In this document: piece by piece, positions 7,818-14,734 of the stretch | Numbering within the stretch: position 1 is the stretch's first letter | Layout of the letters: each line of letters begins with the position of its first letter | Assembly (NCBI GenBank): GCA_002337005.1 | Contig: DDFD01000029.1 | Span: 1 to 36,902 of the forward strand | DNA: 36,902 nucleotides | DNA from: Flavobacteriales bacterium UBA1937 | GTDB taxonomy: Bacteria > Bacteroidota > Bacteroidia > Flavobacteriales > Weeksellaceae | Direction: 5' to 3' | Notes under the pieces: generated by a model | The model's input: the letters and a program-made list of their open reading frames with translations, nothing else | Told to the model about the DNA's origin: nothing | Database searches by the model: none | Translations under genes and position numbers: made by a program

Positions 7818-8345
7818 TTGAATAAATTGGAAAGAAACACAGAAATATTTCAATACACCACAGATGATTTTCATTCAGACGGAAATGATATTTTGGTTCT
7901 AGGAATCGGAAATTATTTGATGGGAGACGAAGGAATTGGCGTTCAGTTTATACAAAATTTAGACACCGCTAAATTCCCAGAAAACATTAGTTTTTTAGAT
8001 GGCGGAACTGGTGGTTTTACTCTTATTCCGTATATCGAAAGTCACCAAAAAGTAATTATTGTAGACGCCACGATGGACGGAAAAGAAGAAGGAACCATCA
8101 CGCTTTTGAAACCTAAATTTTCAGACGATTTTCCTATTTCGTTAAGTGGACACAACTTTGGTTTAAAAGATATGGTAGATATTCTCTCTTTTATGAATAA
8201 AATGCCAGAAATTTATCTTTTCACCGTCACTATTTCTAAAATGGAACCAATGTATCTTGAACTTTCCCCAAAAGTTGCAGCAGCAATCCCAAAAGTAACA
8301 GCAATGGTTCTTGATTTAGTTCAAAAAATTAGAAAAGAAAACTAA
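7818..8345 (+). CDS. hyaD: HyaD, hydrogenase maturation endopeptidase
   Basis: Nickel-dependent protease that removes the C-terminal peptide of the large subunit. The 175-residue reading has GIGN at 29-32, the metal-binding acid in MGDEGIG (Glu38), Asp83 in IVDAT and His112 in SGHNFGLKD, equivalent to the Glu/Asp/His nickel triad of HybD and HyaD. No ATG lies ahead of the GIGN motif in this frame; the only conventional start is TTG at 7818, and the first in-frame ATG (in YLMGDE) would cut into the catalytic core. It follows a terminator hairpin by 10 nt and precedes hypF by about 80 nt. It most likely processes HyaB. Confidence 0.92.
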   Translation: MNKLERNTEIFQYTTDDFHSDGNDILVLGIGNYLMGDEGIGVQFIQNLDTAKFPENISFLDGGTGGFTLIPYIESHQKVIIVDATMDGKEEGTITLLKPKFSDDFPISLSGHNFGLKDMVDILSFMNKMPEIYLFTVTISKMEPMYLELSPKVAAAIPKVTAMVLDLVQKIRKEN

Positions 8346-8427
8346 CTTTGTGTGCTTTCCAGAGCTTTCTTTTAAGGCTTAAAATATTTTCAAGAATTTT
8401 AAAAAAAATCTTTGCGTTAAAAAAAGT

Positions 8428-10809
8428 ATTATCAAAACATACGAAATACATATTTCAGGGCGAGTTCAAGGTGTAGGTTTTCGTCCTTTTATTTTTAATT
8501 TGGCTGAAAAATTTCAGTTGAAAGGCTACGTTTCTAATGATGAATTGGGCGTGATTATCTTTTGTCAAGGACAAAATTCCGAAATATTTTTCAAAGAAAT
8601 TCACCACAAAAAACCGAAATCCTCCGAAATCATTTTGTCTGAAATCAGAGAAGTAGAAACCACCAAAAATTTTGATAATTTCTTCATCAAACCTACCGAA
8701 AAAAACATCGTAGTAGATATTCCTTTAACTCCAGATTTTGCAACTTGCGAATCTTGTGAAAACGAACTTTTTGACGAAAATAATCCGCGATATTTTTATC
8801 CTTTTATTACTTGTACACAGTGTGGACCGAGATATTCTATTACCAAAAAATTTCCTTTCGAAAGAGAAAATACAGCTATTGAAGTTTTCAAAATGTGTCC
8901 GAATTGTTTGGCAGAGTACAGAAATCCTGATGATATAAGATTTCATTCTCAAACCAATTCTTGCCCAGATTGTGGCATACAAATTTGGTTAAAAGATAAA
9001 GAAGGAAACGAATTTAAAGGTACAAACAAAGAAATTTTTGAAAAATTAGCCGAAGAATTATCACAAGGAAAAATTATTGCATTGAAAAATACCGCAGGTT
9101 ATTTATTGATGTGTGATGCCACCAATTCGGAAGCAGTTTCAGAACTTCGCAAACGAAAAAGAAGACCTACAAAACCGTTTGCTGTTTTATTTTCGGGAAT
9201 TGAAAAAATGCAGGAATATTTAGAAATTTCTCATCTGCAAATTCAGCATTTCAAGTCTTCAGAAAGTCCGATTATTGTTACTAAAATTAAGGATAAAAAA
9301 GATTTAGCAATCAATGAAATTTCACCAAAAATGAATTCTGTTGGTGCGATGTTTCCTTATTCTGGAATGCTGAAGCTAATTTCTAAAACTTTCGGGAAAC
9401 CACTCATTGCAACCAGCGGAAATTTTCACGGTTCGCCAATTTGTTCTAACACAGAAGAAGCCGAGCAAATTTTAGGAAAAATTGCCGATTATTTTTTACA
9501 CAATACATTAGAAATTCAGCATCCTCAAGACGATTCTGTGATTAAATTTTCGCCAAAGAATCATCAGAAAATTATTTTCCGACGTTCCAGAGGTTTTGCT
9601 CCGAATTATTTTTTTGCCGAAGAACTTTCAGAACTGAATAAAGACAAAAACAAAATTTTATGTTTAGGTGGTGATCTTAAAAATACATTTGCCATGGTTC
9701 CGAACAATCACGTTTACATTTCAGAATACATCGGCGATTTAGCGAATTTTGAAACCTACGAAAGATTTGAAAATACGGTAAAATCTTATCAAAAAATTTT
9801 CAATTTTCAACCAGAAATTATCCTCAAAGATTTACATCCAAAATACGAAAATCAAAATATAATTTCAAAATTTTTAAAAAAATCTGCTCAATCTGCAAAA
9901 TCAGCGAGAGTAGAAGAAGTCCAGCATCACAAAGCGCATTTTGCATCAATTTTAGGAGAGAAAAAAATGTGGAAAAAAGATAAAGTTCTCGGTGTAATTT
10001 GGGACGGAATCGGTTTCGGAACATCAACTGAAATCTGGGGAGGAGAGTTTTTCATTTTCGAAAATCAAAAAATGGAAAGAGTTGCCCAACTCGAAAATTT
10101 TGCTTGGATTTTGGGTGATAAAATGTCGAAATCTCCAAAAATTTCTGCACTTTCTATTTTCCTTAGTAATGAGAAAGAAAGCCACGAAGTGGCGGAAATC
10201 AAAAGCATTGGGCAAAGCTCAATGAAAGGTGAAGTGAGGAAAAGCGAAGCCACGAAGTGGCGAAATCAAAATTTTTTAAAACCTTTTTTTGATGAAAACG
10301 AATGGAAAATTTATACAAATTTAGTTGAGAAATCAGAAATAAAAACTTCTTCTATGGGACGTTTTTTTGATGCCGTTTCTTTTATTTTAGGTTTTGAAAA
10401 ACCAATTGATTTCGAAGGTGAATCTGCAATGTGGTTAGAAAAAATTTCACTGGAAGCTTTTGAAAAAAATATAGAATTAACTGATTATTTAGCAAGTCAA
10501 GAATTTGAAAATATTCCGACAAAAATAATATTTGACAAAATTTTGGAAGAAAAAATTTCAGGAAAAGATGTGTGCGAAATAGGATTGAATTTTCATTTTA
10601 CATTAATTAAAGCCATTGAAAAAATTGCTGAAAGATTTGATGTGAAAGAACTCGCTTTTTCTGGTGGAGTTTGGCAAAATGCACTTTTGGTAGATTTGGC
10701 AATTGATGTTTTAGGTGAAAAATTTTCACTACATTTCCACGAAAAACTTTCTCCAAATGACGAAAACATAAGTTTCGGACAACTCAATTATTATTTAAAC
10801 TTAAAATAA
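8428..10809 (+). CDS. hypF: HypF, carbamoyltransferase of hydrogenase maturation, with non-standard start and an internal insertion
   Basis: Makes carbamoyl-AMP from carbamoyl phosphate and transfers the carbamoyl group to the HypE C-terminal cysteine. Domains in order: acylphosphatase (RVQGVGFRPF near residues 12-21); two Zn-finger-like units with four CxxC pairs (Cys107/110, 129/132, 157/160, 179/182); a YrdC/Sua5-like domain (KRKRRPTKPFAVL); a Kae1-like domain with VQHHKAH near 498-504 and FSGGVWQN near 745. The frame is open back to a stop at 8380, yet no ATG, GTG or TTG precedes the acylphosphatase motif. I place the start at ATT 8428 (then Ile-Lys-Thr-Tyr) by family fit; TTG 8500 would delete that motif. 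About 33 residues near 582-614 are encoded by palindromic repeat DNA. Confidence 0.9.
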   Translation: MIKTYEIHISGRVQGVGFRPFIFNLAEKFQLKGYVSNDELGVIIFCQGQNSEIFFKEIHHKKPKSSEIILSEIREVETTKNFDNFFIKPTEKNIVVDIPLTPDFATCESCENELFDENNPRYFYPFITCTQCGPRYSITKKFPFERENTAIEVFKMCPNCLAEYRNPDDIRFHSQTNSCPDCGIQIWLKDKEGNEFKGTNKEIFEKLAEELSQGKIIALKNTAGYLLMCDATNSEAVSELRKRKRRPTKPFAVLFSGIEKMQEYLEISHLQIQHFKSSESPIIVTKIKDKKDLAINEISPKMNSVGAMFPYSGMLKLISKTFGKPLIATSGNFHGSPICSNTEEAEQILGKIADYFLHNTLEIQHPQDDSVIKFSPKNHQKIIFRRSRGFAPNYFFAEELSELNKDKNKILCLGGDLKNTFAMVPNNHVYISEYIGDLANFETYERFENTVKSYQKIFNFQPEIILKDLHPKYENQNIISKFLKKSAQSAKSARVEEVQHHKAHFASILGEKKMWKKDKVLGVIWDGIGFGTSTEIWGGEFFIFENQKMERVAQLENFAWILGDKMSKSPKISALSIFLSNEKESHEVAEIKSIGQSSMKGEVRKSEATKWRNQNFLKPFFDENEWKIYTNLVEKSEIKTSSMGRFFDAVSFILGFEKPIDFEGESAMWLEKISLEAFEKNIELTDYLASQEFENIPTKIIFDKILEEKISGKDVCEIGLNFHFTLIKAIEKIAERFDVKELAFSGGVWQNALLVDLAIDVLGEKFSLHFHEKLSPNDENISFGQLNYYLNLK
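10180..10270. repeat. In-frame palindromic repeat insertion within hypF
   Basis: Two copies of the hairpin GCCACGAAGTGGC (10181-10193 and 10249-10261) lie 68 bp apart, each followed by a near-identical tail (GGAAATCAAAA and GAAATCAAAA). Between them is another dyad, CATTGGGC/GCTCAATG around 10206-10223. Because the copies are 68 bp apart they are read in different frames, so the repetition is at DNA level, not a protein repeat. The hypF frame stays open through it. It lies in the Kae1-like domain at a point where E. coli HypF, as I recall its sequence, has no such segment. Confidence 0.75.
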
Positions 10810-10810
10810 A

Positions 10811-10838
10811 AATCTAAAATTTATAATCTAAAATTTAA
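10811..10838. repeat. 14-bp tandem repeat (period 7) ahead of the FKBP gene
   Basis: AATCTAAAATTTAT and AATCTAAAATTTAA are adjacent 14-bp copies with one difference, each made of two related heptamers (AATCTAA, AATTTAN). It fills most of the hypF to FKBP gap and ends 10 bp before the ATG. Confidence 0.7.
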
Positions 10839-10848
10839 AATTTCATCA

Positions 10849-11478
10849 ATGGATATTTACGATTTATTAGGAAAAATAGACCATACCGAAGACCAAGACA
10901 AAGTTTCTTATTCTGCTGGTGTTGTTTTGGAGATGAGCTTAAAAGATATGGGCTTTGAAGAATTAAAATATGATGATTTCACTGAGGGAATGAAAACGAT
11001 TTTTGAAAAAACAACTCCGAAAATTTCTCCCAAAAAATCAATTGATATTTTTAATAATTATGTGACATTGTTGCGCCACGAATTATCGTTAAAAAATGAA
11101 GAAGAAGGTCTGGCATTTTTAGAAAAAAACAAAGAGAATCCGAATGTTGTATCGCTAGAAAGTGGTTTGCAGTACGAAATTTTAATAGAAGGAAAAGGCG
11201 AAATTCCTAAAATTACAGATGAGGTAGAGGTAGAATATGAAGGTTATTTGCTAGATTCTCAGGTTTTTGATTCTACCAAAGATGTTGGTGCACAGGTTTT
11301 TAATGTTTCAGAAATGATTCTTGGTTGGCAAGAGGTTTTGACCAAAATGCAAGAAGGTTCTCGCTGGAAAGTTTATATTCCGTCACATCTGGCTTATGGC
11401 GAAAACGGAGCGCCACCAATGATTTTGCCCAATGCTACGTTAATTTTTATTATTGAACTGAATAAAATTGTGAAATAA
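10849..11478 (+). CDS. FKBP-type peptidyl-prolyl isomerase
   Basis: Prolyl cis-trans isomerase of the FKBP family, FklB/Mip-like in layout. The 209-residue protein has an alpha-helical N-terminal half (about 1-100) suited to dimerisation, then an FKBP domain from about 113 to the end, with VEVEYEGYLLDSQVFDSTKD, GWQEVL, and IPSHLAYGENGAPPMILPNATLIFIIEL. No signal peptide or lipobox is visible, so it is probably cytoplasmic. It sits between hypF and nikR, and the next gene abuts its stop codon. In E. coli the FKBP SlyD assists HypB in nickel insertion. A similar role is possible from position alone, but this protein lacks the metal-binding His/Cys-rich tail of SlyD. Confidence 0.88.
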   Translation: MDIYDLLGKIDHTEDQDKVSYSAGVVLEMSLKDMGFEELKYDDFTEGMKTIFEKTTPKISPKKSIDIFNNYVTLLRHELSLKNEEEGLAFLEKNKENPNVVSLESGLQYEILIEGKGEIPKITDEVEVEYEGYLLDSQVFDSTKDVGAQVFNVSEMILGWQEVLTKMQEGSRWKVYIPSHLAYGENGAPPMILPNATLIFIIELNKIVK

Positions 11479-11847
11479 ATGAGATTATTGTTTCTCTTAT
11501 TTTTTGCTTGTATTTGTTGTTCTTCTGAAAATAAGGAAACGATTCATTATTTATCTTTCAAAAAATGCAAAGTTTCTTATCCTCAATTTTCAAAAGGAGA
11601 AAAAATACTTTATGAAGGACATTCGATTTCAAATGAATGGTATTTAGAATCAGCAAAAAGAGAATTAGCCAATTGTCTTTGCGAAAAATATCTTCAAAAA
11701 TCTGATGAAGAAACTAAAGCAAAAATTTTAGAAATTTTCAAATCAAAAGAAGAATATTTTTCGAAAGATTATTCCAATAATTTATCTTTTGATAGTATTT
11801 TGAAGCACAGAAAAGAAATTTTTGATAACAAAATTTTAATTGAATAA
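11479..11847 (+). CDS. Small putative lipoprotein of unknown function
   Basis: I do not recognise a family. The 122-residue protein begins with a short hydrophobic segment and a Cys-rich junction (FFACICCSS), compatible with a lipoprotein signal with Cys11 or a nearby Cys lipidated. The mature part is charged, Lys- and Glu-rich and mostly helical, with two further cysteines (ANCLCEKYL, about residues 67-69) and one near the start (KKCKVSYP). Its ATG directly follows the FKBP stop codon with no spacing, so the two are probably co-transcribed and translationally coupled. A link to metal handling is suggested only by position and the cysteine pair. Confidence 0.6.
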   Translation: MRLLFLLFFACICCSSENKETIHYLSFKKCKVSYPQFSKGEKILYEGHSISNEWYLESAKRELANCLCEKYLQKSDEETKAKILEIFKSKEEYFSKDYSNNLSFDSILKHRKEIFDNKILIE

Positions 11848-11891
11848 AATTTTTAAAATCTTTCTATAACAAATTTAAATTGATTAAATTC

Positions 11892-11919
11892 GTAGCAAGA
11901 AAATAAAAAAAAGTAACAC
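11892..11919 (+). promoter_or_regulatory. Putative NikR operator at the nikR promoter
   Basis: GTAGCAA (11892-11898) and GTAACAC (11913-11919) are same-direction half-sites 21 bp apart, two DNA turns. The second ends one base before the nikR ATG (11921). A 7/8 match to the -7 box, TAAATTCG (11885-11892), overlaps the first half-site, so a bound repressor would block transcription. The paired arrangement is repeated ahead of the TonB receptor. Confidence 0.65.
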
Positions 11920-11920
11920 G

Positions 11921-12322
11921 ATGGCGCAAGTAAGATTTGGAGTGAGTTTAGATGAAGATGTTTTGAAAGAATTAGACCAATTCGTTCTAGATAATCATTT
12001 GCCAAACCGCTCCCAAGCAATTCGTCATTTGGTAGAAAACAGAACCGTTGATAAAAAATGGAAAGAAAACGATGTGGTTTCTGGTGCTATTGTGTTGCTT
12101 TTTGATCATCATAAAGGTGATGTCGGAGTAAGAATGAACGAAATTCAGCATCATTTTTACAAAGAGATTCTTTCTGCACAGCATTTTCATCTCGACCATG
12201 ATAATTGCTTGGAAATCATTGCGGTAAAAGGAAATGCCAATCGTTTGACAGATTTAGCAAATCAATTGATTGGCTTAAAAGGAATTATTCACGGGAAATT
12301 AGTTACCAGTAAAATGATATAA
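11921..12322 (+). CDS. nikR: NikR, nickel-responsive ribbon-helix-helix regulator
   Basis: Nickel-sensing transcriptional regulator, normally a tetramer that represses nickel-uptake genes when nickel is ample. The 133-residue protein has an N-terminal RHH domain (beta strand VRFGVSL at 4-10, then two helices with NRSQAIRHLV) and a C-terminal ACT-like nickel-binding domain. The four nickel ligands are His77, His88, His90 and Cys96, one residue shifted from E. coli His76, His87, His89 and Cys95. The start is ATG 11921, with a putative operator ending one base before it, implying autoregulation. A strong terminator follows, then a TonB receptor with a matching operator. Confidence 0.95.
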   Translation: MAQVRFGVSLDEDVLKELDQFVLDNHLPNRSQAIRHLVENRTVDKKWKENDVVSGAIVLLFDHHKGDVGVRMNEIQHHFYKEILSAQHFHLDHDNCLEIIAVKGNANRLTDLANQLIGLKGIIHGKLVTSKMI

Positions 12323-12328
12323 CATAAC

Positions 12329-12363
12329 CCTTTCAGAGTTTCAAACTCTGAAAGGTTTTTTTT
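12329..12363 (+). terminator. Intrinsic terminator after nikR
   Basis: CCTTTCAGAGTTT and AAACTCTGAAAGG form a perfect 13-bp inverted repeat around a single C, followed by eight T. Expression of the TonB receptor gene downstream therefore needs its own promoter. Confidence 0.92.
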
Positions 12364-12373
12364 GATACAAAAA

Positions 12374-12401
12374 GTAACACAAAAGTATAAAAAAGTAACA
12401 C
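12374..12401 (+). promoter_or_regulatory. Putative NikR operator at the TonB receptor promoter
   Basis: Two perfect GTAACAC half-sites (12374-12380 and 12395-12401) repeat in the same direction 21 bp apart, the second ending 3 bp before the ATG at 12405. Between them is TATAAAAA (12386-12393), a possible -7 element, with TTTG at 12361-12364 as a possible -33. From memory, a direct-repeat NikR operator of the form GTGTTAC-N13/14-GTGTTAC has been described in Geobacter; the present site is its reverse complement with N14. Confidence 0.72.
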
Positions 12402-12404
12402 GGT

Positions 12405-14660
12405 ATGAAACTTAAAACATTTATCCTTTCCCTATTTTTACTTTCTGTAAATATAGTTTTTGCACAAAATTTAAAAGGAATTTATGTGTTAAATGAAAAT
12501 ACTAAAACTCCAATTTCATCAGTTTTAATAAGTAATTCAGATAATAGTTTTCAGAAAAATTCAGATGAAAATGGTTTTGTAAACGTTCAAAATTTCACAT
12601 CAGAAAACCAAAAAATTTATGTTTCAGGAATTGGTTATGAAAAAGAAGAATTTGACTTAAATTCCATCAAAAAAGAAAAGGATTTTGGCTACATTTTTCT
12701 CAACCCAAAAATTGTGAGCATAGAAGAAGTTCAATTGAAAAATTCTACAAAAAACAATATTTTTCAAACAATTTCAGATTTAGATATTCATCTTCGCCCG
12801 ATTAATAATTCTCAAGAAATTCTACGTGCTGTTCCTGGACTTTTCATCGGGCAACACGCTGGTGGCGGAAAAGCAGAGCAACTTTTTATCCGCGGTTTTG
12901 ATGTAGATCACGGAACTGATGTTAATATTTCTGTGGACGGAATTCCTGTAAATATGGTTTCTCACGCTCACGGACAAGGTTATGCAGATTTACATTTTGT
13001 AATTCCAGAAATGATTGATAAAGTGAATTTCGATAAGGGAACTTACTTTGCAGACAAAGGAAATTTCACCACTGCTGGTTTTGTGGAATTTAAAACCAAA
13101 GATTTTTTAGAAAATAATTTTGCGAAATTAGAAGTAGGGCAGTTCAAAACGTATCGTGGAGTTTTAGGTTTAAATCTGTTGAAAAATACAAAAGAAGTAA
13201 AAAATCAAAGTTTGATTTTTGCGACAGAAGCCTATTTTACTGATGGTTATTTTGATCATCCTCAAGATTTTAATCGTTTTAATGGAATCCTAAAATACCA
13301 CGAAAAATTGAATGATAGTAATTTCTTAACCGCTTATTTTTCTGGGCTTTCTAGCAAATGGAATGCTTCAGGACAAATTCCTGATAGAGCAGTAGAAGAC
13401 GGAACAATCGGTTGGTTTGGCGCTTTAGATTCTAATGAAGGAGGCAAAACTTCACGGTATAATTTTAACACCAATTTAAAATCTTATCTCAAAAACGGAG
13501 GAAAATTCACCAATCAAATTTTCTTCACAAAATATAAATTTGAATTGTATTCTAACTTTACTTTTTTCTTAAATGACCCAATTAATGGCGACCAAATTCG
13601 CCAAAAAGAAGATAGAAATTTGTATGGTTTTAATTCTACTTATGAAAAATCAACTCAATTATTTGGCTTAAAATCAGAAACTTATGCTGGAATTCAGTTT
13701 CGCTATGATGATGTAAATAATTTAGAACTTTCTAGAACCAAAAACAGAACTATTACCACAGCTCAACTGAAATTGGGTGATGTAAATGAAATGAATTTAG
13801 GCGTTTTTTGGAGCCAAAAAGTTTCTTTAAATCAAAATTTTGATATTACACCTTCCATCAGATTTGATGAGTTTAATAATCAATACAATGACAAACTTTT
13901 GAACCAAAAATACAAGTCAAATTCTATTATTTTTAGTCCGAAATTGAAAATAAATTATCGTCTTAATGACAATGTACAATTGTATTCTTACTTCGGGAAA
14001 GGCTTCCACAGCAACGATACCAGAGTTGCAGTTTTAGAAAAAGGTAAAAAAGTATTGCCTCCAGCTTTAGGAAGTGATTTTGGCGGAATTTTTAAAATCG
14101 GTAAAAAACTCATTCTTCAATCTGCGGTTTGGTATCTTTGGCTAGATCAAGAGTTTGTTTATGTAGGTGATGAAGCGGTGGTAGAAGAAGGCGGGAAAAC
14201 AGAAAGAATGGGAATTGATGTTACTGCTCGTTACGAAATTTACAAAAATTGGTTTGCAGATTTTAATTTGAGTTTAGCAAAACCGAGAAGTTTAGGCGCT
14301 CCTTCTGGCGAAAATCTGATTCCTCTTGCTCCAAAATTAGTAAGTACTGGCGGAATTACTTACCGAAAAGAAACGGGTTTCAACGGAAGTTTGCGTTACA
14401 GATTAATGGGAGATAGACCTGCTAATGAAGACAATTCTGTGGTGGCAAAAGGTTATTTGGTTTGGGACGGAACAGTGAATTATACCTCTAAAAATTGGGA
14501 ATTAGGTGTTTCTGTTCAGAATATTTTCAATGTAAAGTGGAAAGAAACGCAGTTTGATACCGAAAGCAGATTGTACAACGAAACTTCGCCAGTTTCCGAA
14601 ATACATTTCACGCCCGGAACTCCATTTTTTAGCAAGATGAGTTTCACTTATTACTTTTAG
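12405..14660 (+). CDS. TonB-dependent outer-membrane receptor, probable nickel importer
   Basis: Outer-membrane beta-barrel that imports a ligand using TonB/ExbBD energy. The 751-residue protein has a signal peptide (cleavage likely after Ala20), a carboxypeptidase-regulatory-like domain at about 21-105, a plug at about 125-235 (EILRAVPGLFIGQHAGGGKA, IRGFDVDHGTDVNISVDGIPV) and a barrel ending in aromatic YYF. The plug carries several histidines: His151, His169, HAHGQG at 187-192 and His197, plausible metal or chelate contacts. The promoter overlaps a tandem GTAACAC site like that of nikR, so nickel-repressed uptake is the best inference. The nickel ligand itself is not proven by sequence. It could instead transport another metal or chelate. 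Confidence 0.85.
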   Translation: MKLKTFILSLFLLSVNIVFAQNLKGIYVLNENTKTPISSVLISNSDNSFQKNSDENGFVNVQNFTSENQKIYVSGIGYEKEEFDLNSIKKEKDFGYIFLNPKIVSIEEVQLKNSTKNNIFQTISDLDIHLRPINNSQEILRAVPGLFIGQHAGGGKAEQLFIRGFDVDHGTDVNISVDGIPVNMVSHAHGQGYADLHFVIPEMIDKVNFDKGTYFADKGNFTTAGFVEFKTKDFLENNFAKLEVGQFKTYRGVLGLNLLKNTKEVKNQSLIFATEAYFTDGYFDHPQDFNRFNGILKYHEKLNDSNFLTAYFSGLSSKWNASGQIPDRAVEDGTIGWFGALDSNEGGKTSRYNFNTNLKSYLKNGGKFTNQIFFTKYKFELYSNFTFFLNDPINGDQIRQKEDRNLYGFNSTYEKSTQLFGLKSETYAGIQFRYDDVNNLELSRTKNRTITTAQLKLGDVNEMNLGVFWSQKVSLNQNFDITPSIRFDEFNNQYNDKLLNQKYKSNSIIFSPKLKINYRLNDNVQLYSYFGKGFHSNDTRVAVLEKGKKVLPPALGSDFGGIFKIGKKLILQSAVWYLWLDQEFVYVGDEAVVEEGGKTERMGIDVTARYEIYKNWFADFNLSLAKPRSLGAPSGENLIPLAPKLVSTGGITYRKETGFNGSLRYRLMGDRPANEDNSVVAKGYLVWDGTVNYTSKNWELGVSVQNIFNVKWKETQFDTESRLYNETSPVSEIHFTPGTPFFSKMSFTYYF

Positions 14661-14734
14661 TAAATTTAATGCACAAAAAGAAATTCAATCTATGTATGCT
14701 AAGTTTTAATAATAGATTATTTTATTTTTTGGTA

